Shown: positions 43,971 to 57,505 of the stretch, piece by piece
How positions within the stretch are numbered: the first letter of the stretch is position 1
Layout of the letters: each line of letters begins with the position of its first letter
Origin: Gnetum montanum
Lineage: Eukaryota > Streptophyta > Gnetopsida > Gnetales > Gnetaceae
Length of the DNA stretch: 64,000 nt
Reading direction: 5' to 3'
NCBI GenBank assembly: GCA_015680685.1
Contig: MNCI01004786.1
Span: forward strand, 146,002 to 210,001
The notes under the pieces: generated by a model
Told to the model about the DNA's origin: nothing
Database searches by the model: none
The model's input: only the letters and a program-made list of their open reading frames with translations
Made by a program: the position numbers and the translations under genes

Positions 43971-44050
43971 CTTAGTGTAACGGTAAAACTCTTGATTCAT
44001 GACGTATAAGTTATAAGTTCAGGGATTGCCGAAAACTTGGTTTTAATTTA
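43971..44050 (+). repeat. tRNA-like SINE head (copy 3), just upstream of RPL10
   Basis: GTCTTAGTGTAACGGTAAAA, then CTCTTGATTCATGACGTA, and AAGTTCAGGGATTGCC as a weak B box. It resembles the minus-strand copies near 63.1-63.3 kb (AGTGGTAAGACTCTTGATTT). It ends about 20-50 bp before the RPL10 5' UTR repeat. Confidence 0.4.
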
Positions 44051-44065
44051 TTTCGTTACCTCACG

Positions 44066-44093
44066 CAGCAATAGCAGCAGCAGCAGCAGCAGC
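44066..44093 (+). repeat. AGC/CAG trinucleotide repeat in the RPL10 5' UTR
   Basis: CAGCAATAGCAGCAGCAGCA... ends 4 bp before the RPL10 start codon. Lies in the probable 5' UTR. Confidence 0.85.
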
Positions 44094-44097
44094 AACA

Positions 44098-46391
<2,294 letters not shown>

Positions 46392-47169
46392 TTTTGTGTC
46401 CACATCTTTTGCTGATTGAAATAGATCAAAGAGATTTTTTTAATTTTCAGAGCTGCGTGATTCACTATTTTTCGGGGACAAATTCTCTCTCCTTTTGGAG
46501 TTAACGGCCATTTTGGATTTTAGATATATTTTCCGGAAATATAATGTACTTCCCATTTACCATTGATATTCTATACGCATTTATTTAGTATTATGTTTCG
46601 TCAGTGTGTTATCTCAAAATGAGCATGTGAATTTTTTTGGTCAATGAATGTATTATGGGTGGGCTACATGTTATTTGTTAATGCTGGATCTCGCTATATT
46701 GTAGGATAGGCTAGTGTGTCTTAGCAAAAAGATTTTGGGATTAAAAAATATGAGTAAACATTATCAACGGCTATGTCTACTGTCTGGAGCTTTGAATCTT
46801 TCACGTAGATCAAATTGTACTGTTACGGATTTCTTCTTGTATAATGTCATTTGGGATTTTGGATTCTGTAAGCCAACCCACGAGTGGAGGATAGAAGTTA
46901 GGACAGATATGTTCATTTTGTGGGATGACTTCAACACGTCCCCATGGCTTTCATTAGTGGATTCGAAGTTAGCAACCGCATGGAGGGTAGCTGTTTGCTG
47001 GCTAGACAGGTCCATTTACACGGTAACGTTTTTGTTGTAGCTGGTGTTACAGACAAGTTTTTATAAATCGAGTGATCTTCAAAAGCAGTCGGTTTTTCGC
47101 CGCATCAAGCAGATGTATTTCGAGCTTTACTTTACTGGGACTCATCTTGGTTCTCTCTTGTAATTTGAT

Positions 47170-47458
47170 TTACGGGCGGACGGTCTTTTTCTGATATTTG
47201 TTTTGATCAACCTTTCTGTCGTAGAGCAAGGCCTGTTTTAAGATGCTATGTATTTATGAAGGGGTAACATGATTAATTTTTGCTTCAATTTGGCAATTTC
47301 TTGAACAGTATCTGTTTACGGGCTGACGGTTTATTTTGACATTTGTTTTGATCAACCTTTCCATCGTAGAGGAAGGCCTGTTTTACGATGCCATGTATTT
47401 ATGAACGGATAACATGATTAAGTTTTGCTTCATTTTGGTAATTTCTTAAACAATATCA
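47170..47458 (+). repeat. 146-bp tandem duplication downstream of RPL10
   Basis: Two copies (47170-47315 and 47316-47458) sharing TTTGTTTTGATCAACCTTTC, AAGGCCTGTTTTA.GATGC and GGTAATTTCTT/GGCAATTTCTT. By eye about 88% alike, so not recent. Confidence 0.8.
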
Positions 47459-48313
47459 GAGAAGCATGCTATTGATTCATATTTTAACTGTGGGATTATT
47501 TCAGCTGGGAGGTTTGTCAGATGATAATATGGGACATGACTAAACCGATCTTCGATTATCTTCGAGTATGAAAAATCACCATCATTAGTAAGGTATGGTA
47601 TCTTCGAGTATGCAGCCACCGTCATGAGTAAGGTATGGTAAAACAAGTTGTGAAGGAAAACAAATTGTGAAACAAAAGCAATGTGAAAATTGTGAAAAGG
47701 ATAAAAAAAGGATGTGAAGGAAGGAGAAGTTTGTGTCATTTGTTTGAAGAAACAAACAGAAATGTAGAATTGAACAGGACCTTGGAAGAGAGGAAGGCAA
47801 TGCAAAGAGAATATAACATAACATATTATTACTAGGAGGGGGAATGAATTACCAATATCTGATTTGTGCAAAGATTAGACTTATATGTGATAAGTTCTTT
47901 AACTAATGAGTTGAGTGAAGTTAAATTTCAATGGAGGAGCACAAAATCAATGAGTGAGGAGAATGAAAACAAATAATTTGTACAAAGATTCCAAATGGAG
48001 AAGGAACACAAAATTAATCATTGAAGAGAATGAACAAAAATAATTTGTACAAAGATTATAGTTATATGTGGCAAGTTCTCAACAATGAGTTGAGTGAGTA
48101 AACTTAACCTCCAAGCTTTTAACTAATTAGGTAAGTGAGTAAACTTAACTCTAGGTGGAGAAGAAGAAGAAACACAAAGAAGCAATCTTCATGGAGAATG
48201 AAGAAGAAATAAGGCTCATAGAAAAGATGAGAATGCTTATGCTTATTATGATGTAAACTTGTACTGATGTACTAATGAAGAAACAAGGGGCCATAGAAGA
48301 GATGAGAATGCTC

Positions 48314-48318
48314 ATGCC
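48314..48318. other. Target-site duplication ATGCC, left copy (element G)
   Basis: ATGCC before the LTR; the right partner at 61536-61540 is ATGCT (4 of 5). Confidence 0.6.
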
Positions 48319-49157
48319 TAACGAGTGTCAAAGTGTCATGTTGATGGGCCCTTGTTGATGTGGCCTCATTTACGGGCTCAGTTAATGTGGTGTAATGTTT
48401 GCTACGTCTATGTAGTATTGTAGCAAAACCTATAAATATGAGCTCCTAGCCATGTTTATGGGAATATAAGTCATAGTAGTAGTAGAGCTCTTGAAGTTTG
48501 TTCATTTGAAAGTTAAAATATTTTTCTAAGCACAGTTGTACCTGAACCACACCAATGTGTACAGTAATAACAAGTCTTTTGATCAAACCTTGTAGCACTT
48601 AGAATAGATTAATGATTTGTTTATGCATTTATGGTTTTCATTAATTATGCTATTAATTAAGATAAATTAGACTTTAATCGATTAGTTAATTAATTAAGCT
48701 AAATAGATTAAGTACATAAGTATGACTACTTTAAGCATAAACACGTATTAGCTTGGTAATCCCAACAACGTTATTGCTTGGTGTGCCTAGTAGCATAGCA
48801 CTTGGTAACTTTGTAGTGGATACGTGGGTTCAGGATGTGTATGAAAAGTGGGACCAAATGCTTATGTTAGGATTAGTTAGTTAAACTAAATTAGTTAAAT
48901 TATTTCATCTCTTTACTCTGAGCACCAAAGAACATAAAACATAAAACAATAAAAATCATATGCCTCGAATTACACTTAACCATACCTTTGTACATCACGA
49001 GTGTAATTGGGAAGACAACAAACAACCTTAGGGCAAGGTTTACTTCCTAGAAGACTAGTGTACCAGAAACTATAGAGTTTGCAGAATTCAACCGAATCGC
49101 ACATGAACGCTTCGTGAATCATATGGTTGGGCATAGGGGTACCTCAACCTTTCATCA
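48319..49157 (+). repeat. 5' LTR of element G
   Basis: 839 bp; the terminal TGATGAG has decayed to TAACGAG, the other end is TCATCA. TATA box 48431-48438. Compared with the 3' LTR it lacks ~60 bp around the R region (…AAGCA|CAGTTGTACC) and part of U3. Confidence 0.85.
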
Positions 49158-49177
49158 TTGGCACCATTGCTGGGGAC
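49158..49177 (+). other. Primer-binding site, tRNA-Asp (element G)
   Basis: TTGGCACCATTGCTGGGGAC directly after TCATCA. Complementary to tRNA-Asp with three transitions. Confidence 0.8.
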
Positions 49178-49306
49178 TTTATTTGTTGAAACATGTGCTA
49201 TCTAGGATTAGTGAACAATATTAATATTATTGGATGAACCCAAGGTCAACATCACTCTCACATGACATAATTACAAAAGCACACTGATATTTGATTTATT
49301 TGCAAA

Positions 49307-51640
49307 ATGTCTTCTTCTTCTCGCAAGCATGAAGATGTCAAATCGTCAATCCCACAATAGTGCAAGGTGGTATATACTCATCCAGATGTGTATGTGCCTA
49401 ATTTCACCTTCATCTTGCACCAAGATGAGCAACTGTGATGTTGTGATATGGAGGACAACATTGTAATGCCCCCTAATCGATTTGTGCTCATGATGCTGTT
49501 TCAAACTCTTACGAAGTTAGGCATCCACGATCTTCAAGAGGAATATGTTGTGAATGGTTATGAAACTAGGGACTACTGTCCCATTAACACACAATGCAGG
49601 AGAGATCGACACTAGGAGAAGCATCATGAGGTTGTGAAGGGGAAACGGTTCACCAATCCCTTGTTGCTGCTGAACTAAAATGATAATGAGGGTCCTTTCT
49701 CTAATGACTCTCAACATGAAAATTCTCCACCCCTAGTTACTGATGATGGGGATGTGAACTTGAATCTACATTCTACTATCAACATTCTAGGTTTAGGAAA
49801 AGATGATAATCAAGGCAAGAGCTCAGGCAAGCATCAAGATAATAAGAAATCTAATGAACATGGCCACGACAACTGAAGGGGAGTTGACAAACACCATGGT
49901 GGTGGTAGTCCTCCTCCCTCTTTGCTCTCTTCATCTGCATTCTCTTCTTCCTCTTCTTCTGGTTTTGAAAGATGTCGTAGAAAGAATAACCGTGATGGAG
50001 GTGCTCAATGGGACAACAATACTAATAAACATGCCTATAATGAATGAAGGGGTAACAGAGGACATCATTGATGACAACGAAATAATGATGATGATGAGCC
50101 TTTGTTGGCAACTCGAAGCATGCTTAACACTGCAAAGGTAGTTAAGATTCTAATTAGGCATGTGAAAGATAGTAGGATCAAGTGCTTAGACATGAATAAT
50201 ATTCCAAGATTTAAGGGGGATATAACTCTGATCCACAAACACATCTACAAGCTTTTCACAATGCCTGTGCCTTGCAGAACATTGAAAATGATTGGAAAAA
50301 ACTCAAACTCTTCCCAAGGACACTCATTAAAGAGGCTGAAAGTTGGTATCCATCCTTAGAGATGGAATCCATTCGCAGATGGAGTACCATGCTAGAACTA
50401 TCTAATGACAAATGCCAAACATACTCCAGAGTGTCCAATTTGAGAAGGCAAATCCAAGGTTGAAAACAGGGAACACATGAACCCTTGGATGCTACAATGG
50501 GCAGATATTATTCTCTCTTACACTAATGCCTTGGCCATGGTTATTCTCAGAAGAAACAACTTTGCCACATCATAGATGGGCTTAGAGCAATAACTAGAAG
50601 AACTCTTGGGGTTTATGCCTAAGGGAGACTAGTTAAACTAAGAGCTCATTAGATACAAAGGTTGATAGAGAAGAGTAAAAGAAGAAGGTGAGTTGTGAAA
50701 AAGGATATAATAGGGATCCTTCCATCAAGAAAAGGGAGGCTTGATTTTGTGATGAGGAGTCACCACTTAATGAAGTGGTGAATAGGAAAACCTTGCCCAT
50801 CCAAAAATCTATTTATGATATTTCAGCAAAGGTTGATAAATTACGGGACTCTTTGAATGAAACATTCCAAACTGCTATGAAGATTGCTGAAGCATCTGAA
50901 GAGCAGAATAGTGATTGTGACTATAGAAGGTAGAAAGAAGTTGAATGTGCCTACCAAAGAGGTAAGGGTATAGCTGTTGTAGTTGAAGAAGTTGTGGAGA
51001 TAGACTTTGACGGTGATGATGGATGTGACATTTGTCAATATGAACATCCTAAGGGATGTTGCCCTATGGTGTCACACTTACAGGAGTCTGGGGTGTATGC
51101 ATTGAATTTGTGACTAGCATGAAGGCAAGCACCTAGACGATTGCCTTATCCTCGAGGAAATCCAAGGTAGTTCCACTAGCAACAATAAGCTTACTATCCA
51201 AGTGAAGCTTCATCATAATTATATGAGCAATACCAATGGTGGTAGAAACCATAGTCGTGGGGAATGTCATCACCAAGATAGTAGTACCCTTATAGGTAAC
51301 CAAATCCATATGGGTACTATTATCCTTATTCCATGCATCATTCCAACATCATTATTATCCTNCACTATTATCCTTATTCCATGCATCATTCCAACATCAT
51401 TATTATCCTTCAGAGTACCATCGAGCTCATTCGCCATCTACTTGAGGAGAGCACCCATATCTGTCCAACCCTCCACATCTATCTGCACACATCCCTTTGC
51501 CCTCTACCCAATTACCTCTTGCTTCATCCATGCAGGGTGAAATTTCCCCACAGCTGTAGTAATGAAATTCTACAAGGGTTGTACATTTACAACTGGCCTT
51601 CCAGTTGAGTGGTTTGGACAATTGATCCAAGAAATGACCC
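49307..51640 (+). pseudogene. gag of element G (type I)
   Basis: Start ATG 49307 (MSSSSRKHEDVKSS). N-terminal block VPNFTFILHQDEQL and MEDNIVMPPNRF, a Ser-rich linker (49905-49975), capsid core from DMNNIPRFKG (~50189) through WSTMLELSNDKCQTYSRV. The zinc knuckle CDICQYEHPKGCC lies at 51024-51062. Gln/Tyr-rich tail. Stops at, for example, the 16th-17th codon and within the core. A 46-bp duplication flanks an N at 51362 and may be an assembly fault. Confidence 0.78.
51316..51409 (+). repeat. 46-bp duplication around an ambiguous base
   Basis: ACTATTATCCTTATTCCATG...TTATTATCCT appears at 51316-51361 and again, identically, at 51364-51409, separated only by NC. The N between identical copies suggests an imperfect read join. 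Confidence 0.85.
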
Positions 51641-51759
51641 TTTTTCTAACCTAATAGTCCTCACAACCTAATGCAATTGGTTGCCCTTTCATCTCCAACA
51701 TCCTCATCCTCTACATCAAACACATTCAAGTACCCTTCAAACCAAACACAACCTCGGAC

Positions 51760-52540
51760 ATGCACTATGATGTTAACTCATGCTATTTTTGATTGGATCA
51801 AGGCTGGCAACCTTCCATGAAAAGATCTCACCCAGGAAGTCCTCTTATTTACTTGTAGATTATTGGACATGAGCCATGCAAGGCTCTTCTTGATTTTGGT
51901 TCTAGTCTCAATCTCATCTTCCATGACATGTACATGGCTTGGAACATACCACCTCTCAAGAAGAGCAACATCTGTTTAAAATTGGCAGACCAGTCAATCA
52001 CAATCCCTTTGGGATTAGTTGAGGACATTGTAACCACAATTTGTGGATGGTCCTATCCTATCGATTTTCTAGTAACCAAGGTAGAGAATTGCAAAGGTGA
52101 CTTTCCCATCATTATGGGAAGGGCTTGGTTAAGCACTGTTGATGCATGAATGGACATCAAGGGCCTCTCCTTGTAAATCTCCAAGGAAAATGAATTTGTA
52201 CATCTAGAGAAGAAGTGTGTTCCGTGCATTGCATACAACGATAATGGGTGCAATTGCATGTGGAATGTATAGTCCATTAAGAGTACATTCATTAATGCAT
52301 GTAATTAGTGTGCACATGAAACAGATATCCAAAGGTGCCTGTATGCAACAGCCACAAAACAAGAGGGCACCTAGTGGTTGATAGTTAACTCTGACAATAG
52401 CACACTATGCATGGAACCTACTGAGAGCTTGACATGTGCTTATGTCGAAAGCATGGATGAACTTGAGCAAGTTCATCACCAACTCTCTAATGATGAAGAT
52501 GATGATACTTGTTGGGGAGAGTTGGAAATCCTTGAAAATT
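51760..52540 (+). pseudogene. Aspartic protease of element G and linker
   Basis: Active-site block ALLDFGSSLNLIFHDMY with the catalytic Asp codon at 51892-51894; the usual Thr/Ser of D-[ST]-G is Phe. Then SITIPLGLVEDIVTTI, WSYPIDFLVTKVENC and PIIMGRAWLSTVDA. The linker MDELEQVHHQLSNDEDDD follows (52455-52505). Confidence 0.75.
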
Positions 52541-52799
52541 TCAAATAGGAGTCCCTAGAGTTAAAAACTCTACTAGCTGGCATGGAGTATGCAATTTAAA
52601 CAATGGCAAGCCGATTATAATCAATGCAAATCTTGCTCTTGAATAAAAAGACAAGCTATTGTAGGTGGTCAACAAATGGCCAACAACCTTTGCTTGGTCA
52701 TATCTTGATAGCCATACATATGCCAGCATTGCATCTACACTAGCCCAGCCATGAAGCCAAGAAGACAACCACAAAGGCAACTGAACCCCAAGTTAAAGT

Positions 52800-53640
52800 A
52801 GATCATCAAAGAGGAAATAGAACAACTCCTCAAGGTAGGGTTCATTTATCCCATCACAGATAGTGAGTGGGTTAGCCCACTCATAATTGTGCCAAAGAAA
52901 GATGGCAAGTGGTGGGTCTGCATCGACTTTAGGCTATTGAACATGGCAACATTTAAAGATCATTTCCCATTGCCATTTGTGGACCAAGTGTTGGACACCA
53001 TTTTTGGACATTGCTATTATAGCTTCTTAGATGGTTATAGTGTTTTTAACCAAATCCAAATTATTCCTGAAGATCAGGACAAGACAACATTCACGAGTCC
53101 CTAGGGGACTTTTGCATATTGTAAGATGCCATTTGGTCTGTGTAATGCCCCTAAAACATTTCAATGCTCGGCCCTTAGTATTTTTTAGTAGTAGATTGGT
53201 AGTAGGGTATAAGTCTTTATGGATGAATTCTCTACCTATGGGGCTACATTTGAGTAAGCCCTAGATCACCTTGAGGAGGTACTAAAAAGATGTGTTGAAA
53301 CAAACCTTAGGCACAATTGGTAGAAAAGCCATCTAATGGTCTAGGAGGGCATAGTAATGGGGCACCAAATTTCACAAGAGAGGATTAAGGTAGACTCAAA
53401 AAAGATAAGGGTCATCCAAGGAATCACACAGCAACCAAAGATAGTAAAAGACATTTGATCCTTCCTTGGATACACTGGCTACTCCTGGTGGTTTATAGAG
53501 AATTTCTCTAAGATTGCAAACCTGTTGGTTAAGATTACAAAGAAAGATGCTCTATTCATCTGGATCAAGGAATGTGAACATGCATTCCTACAACTAAAAT
53601 ACAAACTTATGGAAACTCCAATTCTACAGGCACCAGACTT
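52800..53640 (+). pseudogene. Reverse transcriptase of element G
   Basis: IVPKKDGKWWVCIDFRLLNM at ~52886, then DHFPLPFVDQVLDTIFG, YYSFLDGYSVFNQI (~53014) and PEDQDKTTFTSP. A stop follows, then MPFGLCNAPKTFQ. The catalytic box reads VFMDEFSTYG (~53213-53242), with Glu in place of the second Asp. The phrase FLDGYS and the DHFPLPF block are typical of Athila/Tat RT. The thumb/connection (IENFSKIANLLVKITKKDA) continues to ~53600. Confidence 0.85.
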
Positions 53641-54080
53641 GTCCAAATCATTTCACATAATGACAAACACATCTAATTATGCCTTGGGAGCTATGCTTAC
53701 ATTGTTGGATGATAACAAACATTCATATTACATCCATTACGTGAGTTGAAACATTGTGGATGCATAGTTGAATTACACCATTACTAGAAAGAACTAATGA
53801 TAGTGGTGTATGCTCTCAAAAATTTTAGGCACTATGTGCTTAGCTATAAGGTGTTTGTGCACACAGATCATAGTGCCATTCACTTTCTGATGAACAAGCC
53901 AATGGTGAGTCCCTATATCATATGGTGGCTCGTGATCTTGTAAGAATTCGATCTCATAATGGTAGATCAGAAAGGGATCGAGAATGTGGTTGTTGACTAC
54001 CTCTCTCAGTTAAGATGGGATAATAAAGATGAACTCCTCTTTCTAAGAGCAATAAATGACCAAGTGCTTATAGAAAAAAA
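53640..54080 (+). pseudogene. RNase H of element G
   Basis: Degrades the RNA strand of the RNA:DNA hybrid. NYALGAMLTLLDDNKHSYY at ~53676, HYVLSYKVFVHTDHSAIHF at ~53830-53886, and GIENVVVDYLSQLRWD near 53980-54020 match Ty3/gypsy RNase H. Frameshifts and stops divide them. This domain is absent from element F. Confidence 0.7.
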
Positions 54081-54229
54081 AATGGTATAATGACATCCTT
54101 ACTTACCTTCTCACTTAGGAGATGCCACAAGGTTTGGACTTTTGGAAGAAACAACAGTTTCTTCATTGAGTAAAGTACTTCATGGAAATCAATGGACACC
54201 TTTACAAGGTGTGCACTGATGGCCTAGTT

Positions 54230-55377
54230 CATTGGTGTGTCCCTAATGTGGATTAATTACGCGTTCTCTAGGATGCTCATGAAGGTTCTTGTAGAGGCCA
54301 CTATGTAGAGAGATACATGGCCATAAAAACCTTGATGGTAGGATACTATTGACCTACAATATTTAGGGATGCCCACCAGTTTGTCTAATCTTGTGAATGT
54401 TATTAAAGAGATAGTGGGATAACTGCATGAATGGAGGGTCCTCAACAGTGGATTCAACCACTGGAGCCCTTTGACATACAAGGCATTGATTTCATGGTTC
54501 CCATCACACCCATGTTCAATGGAAAGGTGTATATCATTGTAGCAGTCGACTATTGCATCAAATGGCAAAAGTAGCAACCGTTACTGATTGTACATCATCC
54601 ACTGCTCTTAGATTTGTACAAAAAAATGTTGTAAACAGGTTTGTGGTGCCATGTGCACTAATTTCTAATAATGAAACTCATTTTATAGGTGTCACTTTTC
54701 AAAAAATTATGCAATGCTTGGGGGTTGAACATAAATTAACAACATCCTATCATCCCCGAGCCAACGGTCAAGTAGAGGTAACTAATAGAGAGATCACAAA
54801 GATCCTAACAAGGACCATAAGCAAATATAGGAGAGATTGGAGCATAAAACTCAACGATGTCCATTGGGCCTATAACTTAACATGAAAACTCCCTATTGGC
54901 TACTCTCCCTACAAGCTCGTGTACAGAAATCTTCCAATGCTCCTAATTCAATCTAAGCTCCATACACTCTCAACGACCTATGAACTAAACCTTGACCTAA
55001 GTCTAGCATAGAAAGAAAGATTGATTAACCTCAATGTACTAGACAAAAACTAATTGTGGTCTTATTTTTTAATGAAGTGCACAAGGCATTCAACAAGCAA
55101 TGACATGACCTTAGAATATGGAAAGTGAAATTTTAACCGAGAGATAAGGTTCTCTACTAGAATCCCACACATGTACCTTAGAAAAGAAAATTTCAAATGT
55201 TGTGGAAGAGACCTTATATAATTGATGAAACCTTTTCTTCTAGGGCCATGACCATATACAAACTTGAGAGCCTAAATAAAAAGCAACTGCTCAACATCCA
55301 ACAAGTAAAATCATTCCATGGACCTAAGCAACCCAATGCAATAAATACCTTAATGAATGCACAACCACACTCAATTT
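54230..55377 (+). pseudogene. Integrase of element G
   Basis: Partly readable zinc region (DAHEGSCRGHYVERYMA). Catalytic core: Asp in GIDFMVPI (~54483); the second Asp is Asn in ISNNETHF (codon AAT 54667-54669, GAT in element F); Glu in NGQVEVTNREI (~54766). The longest open stretch is 54553-54885. C-terminal domain to LNKKQLLNIQQVKSFHG (~55265-55320). Inactive as it stands. Confidence 0.8.
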
Positions 55378-55398
55378 TTTAGATCTCCTCCTTTCACC

Positions 55399-55417
55399 TT
55401 AGTCATGGGGGAGATGG
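55399..55417 (+). other. Pol-end purine tract (element G)
   Basis: TTAGTCATGGGGGAGATGG at the end of pol, sharing 13 bp (TTAGTCATGGGGG) with the 3' polypurine tract of element B. Confidence 0.5.
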
Positions 55418-56960
55418 CCATCTATGCTAATCATCCATATGGCTTATCAATTTTTCTATTTTTTGTTTTACACGTTTTTGTCTTTATAGTTTTTTATTTT
55501 ACATCTTTTTGATTTTAAAACTTCTTCCTATTTTACAACATTTTTTTTTACACCATTGTTAGTATGTTTGAATCTTTCTTGAATATTTTACACTTTCTTA
55601 TATATTTTTCCTTATTTTGTTTGTGTGATTTTTAAATTTTTGCTAATAAATGTGCTTTGTGCTAACAGCACACAATGATGTTGTAGCTATAACTAATGGT
55701 GTTTTGTGCTTAATGTTTTATTTGCTAATGTTTGGTTTCTATTTTTGAATTTTTATACTAATGGCTTAGTCATGGTTTCTTTTTCATGAAATAGGCAATG
55801 AGTCCATGACATCCACCCATTCACAAACTCTATGGTTTTTCTTATTTTGGGAGTTTGAGGTTCCTTTCATTAAATCAACTTCTAATAAATTGGTGACGTT
55901 GGTAGTTTTCAGAATTGGGAAGGATTTAAAGGTTTGTACAGGATGTGACTTCAAGGGGACTCAATACTTTTTGTAGTCTTCTACTTACTTGGGGTGCTTG
56001 AGTGTTTTCATAGACTTCTTACCATTCCATGTCGTCCAATAACAAGAAGTTAAATAAAGTCTTTGCATGGTATGGTTCCCATCTAAAAAGGAAAAAAAAA
56101 TAGAAAGAGAAATATAAAAGAAAAGAAAAACATGATGGGAATTCAAAGCACGTCCCTTAGATAAATAAATAGGCTACAAGCATTGGTTATGGAACTAGAA
56201 AGACATGTTACCCATGTTTGAAGGTCCCCTCTAACTAAGGCCCTCTCTCACTTCTTACATCTCTTTTCTTCTCTTTATGGAATGGTGCTTATTTTGTGGG
56301 AACAATCTTGTATCTTGAGGAGGTGGAGCTATCTTAAAGTGGTGATGCAAAGTCATTGAAAGAGTTTGGTTTTGGTTTGGACTAAGGATGGATCTTCTTA
56401 GGTCATTTTAAACACAAACTCCACAAGGGACTTCTTATGATCTCAATTCAAAATTCCATTCCATCTTCTCCATCATCTGTCTCTACTAACTATAGCTCAC
56501 CTCACCGCCAAAGTCCATGTTCTTGATTCTGTATCTTAGTCTAACGTACTTGAATTCTTTGATGTAATCTTTCAGGTTTTGGCCCTTAACTTCCATTGAC
56601 CATTAATCACCTGTGGGATCCATGAACTCCTTAGGTTGAGGATATGCAAGGGAAAACAAGGCATGTGCATGCTATGGGGAGGATCCACTTGCATATCTCT
56701 TGGTTGGGTTCATTAAGTGCCTTATCCTTAGACATTCTTGTAATTAGAATCTTTTGTACACCCATCTTCTACATCACACCATGTGCTCCTTTACATATTT
56801 TGTTCATTAACCATGTTCTCCATCTAATTTTTTCAATTGTTGAGCATTCAAAAACCCTCTTCAATGATTTTATCATATTCTTGGCTTTCTAAGATTCATG
56901 GACCCCCAATTCATTGAAAAATTCTTTATATTTTTTGAGATATTCAAATTTCAAAATTTT
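55418..56960 (+). other. Inter-ORF region of element G
   Basis: No gene. T-rich start, then GGCAATGAGTCCATGACATC (55794-55815), GGATGTGACTTCAAGGGGAC (55941-55962) and TATGGGGAGGATCCACTTG (56667-56691). Confidence 0.65.
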
Positions 56961-56964
56961 GTGT

Positions 56965-57066
56965 ATGAGCCCCGTATATGGGATCCTATTGATGGAGTAG
57001 ACCCATATACAAGGCCTCATATATAGGGCTCCGTTAACATAAGGGAAAAAAAATACTATATATAGG
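56965..57066 (+). promoter_or_regulatory. U3-like internal promoter before ORF3 (element G)
   Basis: GAGCCCCGTATATGGGATCC, ATTGATGGAGTAGACCC, CATATATAGGGCTCCGTTAA, then ACTATATATAGG with TATATATA at 57057-57064. Its make-up (GGGCTC/GGGCCC palindromes, TTGATG, A-run, TATA) mirrors this element's LTR U3 (60620-60768). TATA to ORF3 ATG is 449 bp. Confidence 0.5.
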
Positions 57067-57211
57067 TATGACCCCACTTAGAAATTTTTACCATTTCTCA
57101 CAAATGCCAAGGGAGTTTTTTAAATTTTTAGAGCCTAGAACCTTCCAAAGCCCATAACTTCCACATCGTTTATCCAAATCACTCCATTTTTCAACCCTAC
57201 AGCTACTCGAG

Positions 57212-57505
57212 GTAAGCTCTTCGTCATGGGGGTCACAAATGTACCATTTTTGATAGAAATTTTTTTTTGCCATTTTTCTAACTCCCACAAAGGTTTAACT
57301 AAAAAATCAATTGATAAACACCAAATTACAAAGAGTTAAACCTTCCCAACAAGCTCCAATGACATTTATAATAAACAATTAATAAAATAATCAATATGCC
57401 ATGGTCCAACCTTAGCCAAAGTGTAGCTAACTAATAAGAGAAGGTATTCAAAACTTTAAAGTTACACCTTATATCTACTAATCCATGGATGTGTTGTGAC
57501 CATAG
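57212..57505 (+). other. Predicted intron before ORF3 (element G)
   Basis: Donor CGAG|GTAAGCTC at 57211/57212, acceptor GTGACCATAG ending 57505, with ORF3's ATG next. 294 bp. The same arrangement is kept in element F. Confidence 0.55.

Larger units (their letters stand above)
46392..48318. other. RPL10 3' UTR and intergenic sequence
   Basis: 3' UTR probably ends within ~250 bp of the stop (ATGAATGTATTATGG near 46645). Beyond it no gene is seen. It holds a 146-bp tandem duplication (47170-47315, 47316-47458), a short repeat of CTTCGAGTATG...AGTAAGGTATGGTA (about 47557 and 47600), and repeated AAGATGAGAATGCT segments (48225, 48301) next to element G. Confidence 0.6.

Noticed and set aside
46714-47040. 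108-codon open frame after RPL10
   Set aside because: No ATG context, motif or homology I can recognise; probably chance.
47446-47871. 141-codon minus-strand open frame downstream of RPL10
   Set aside because: Low-complexity Phe/Ser/His composition from an A-rich strand, overlaps local repeats, no recognisable motif.
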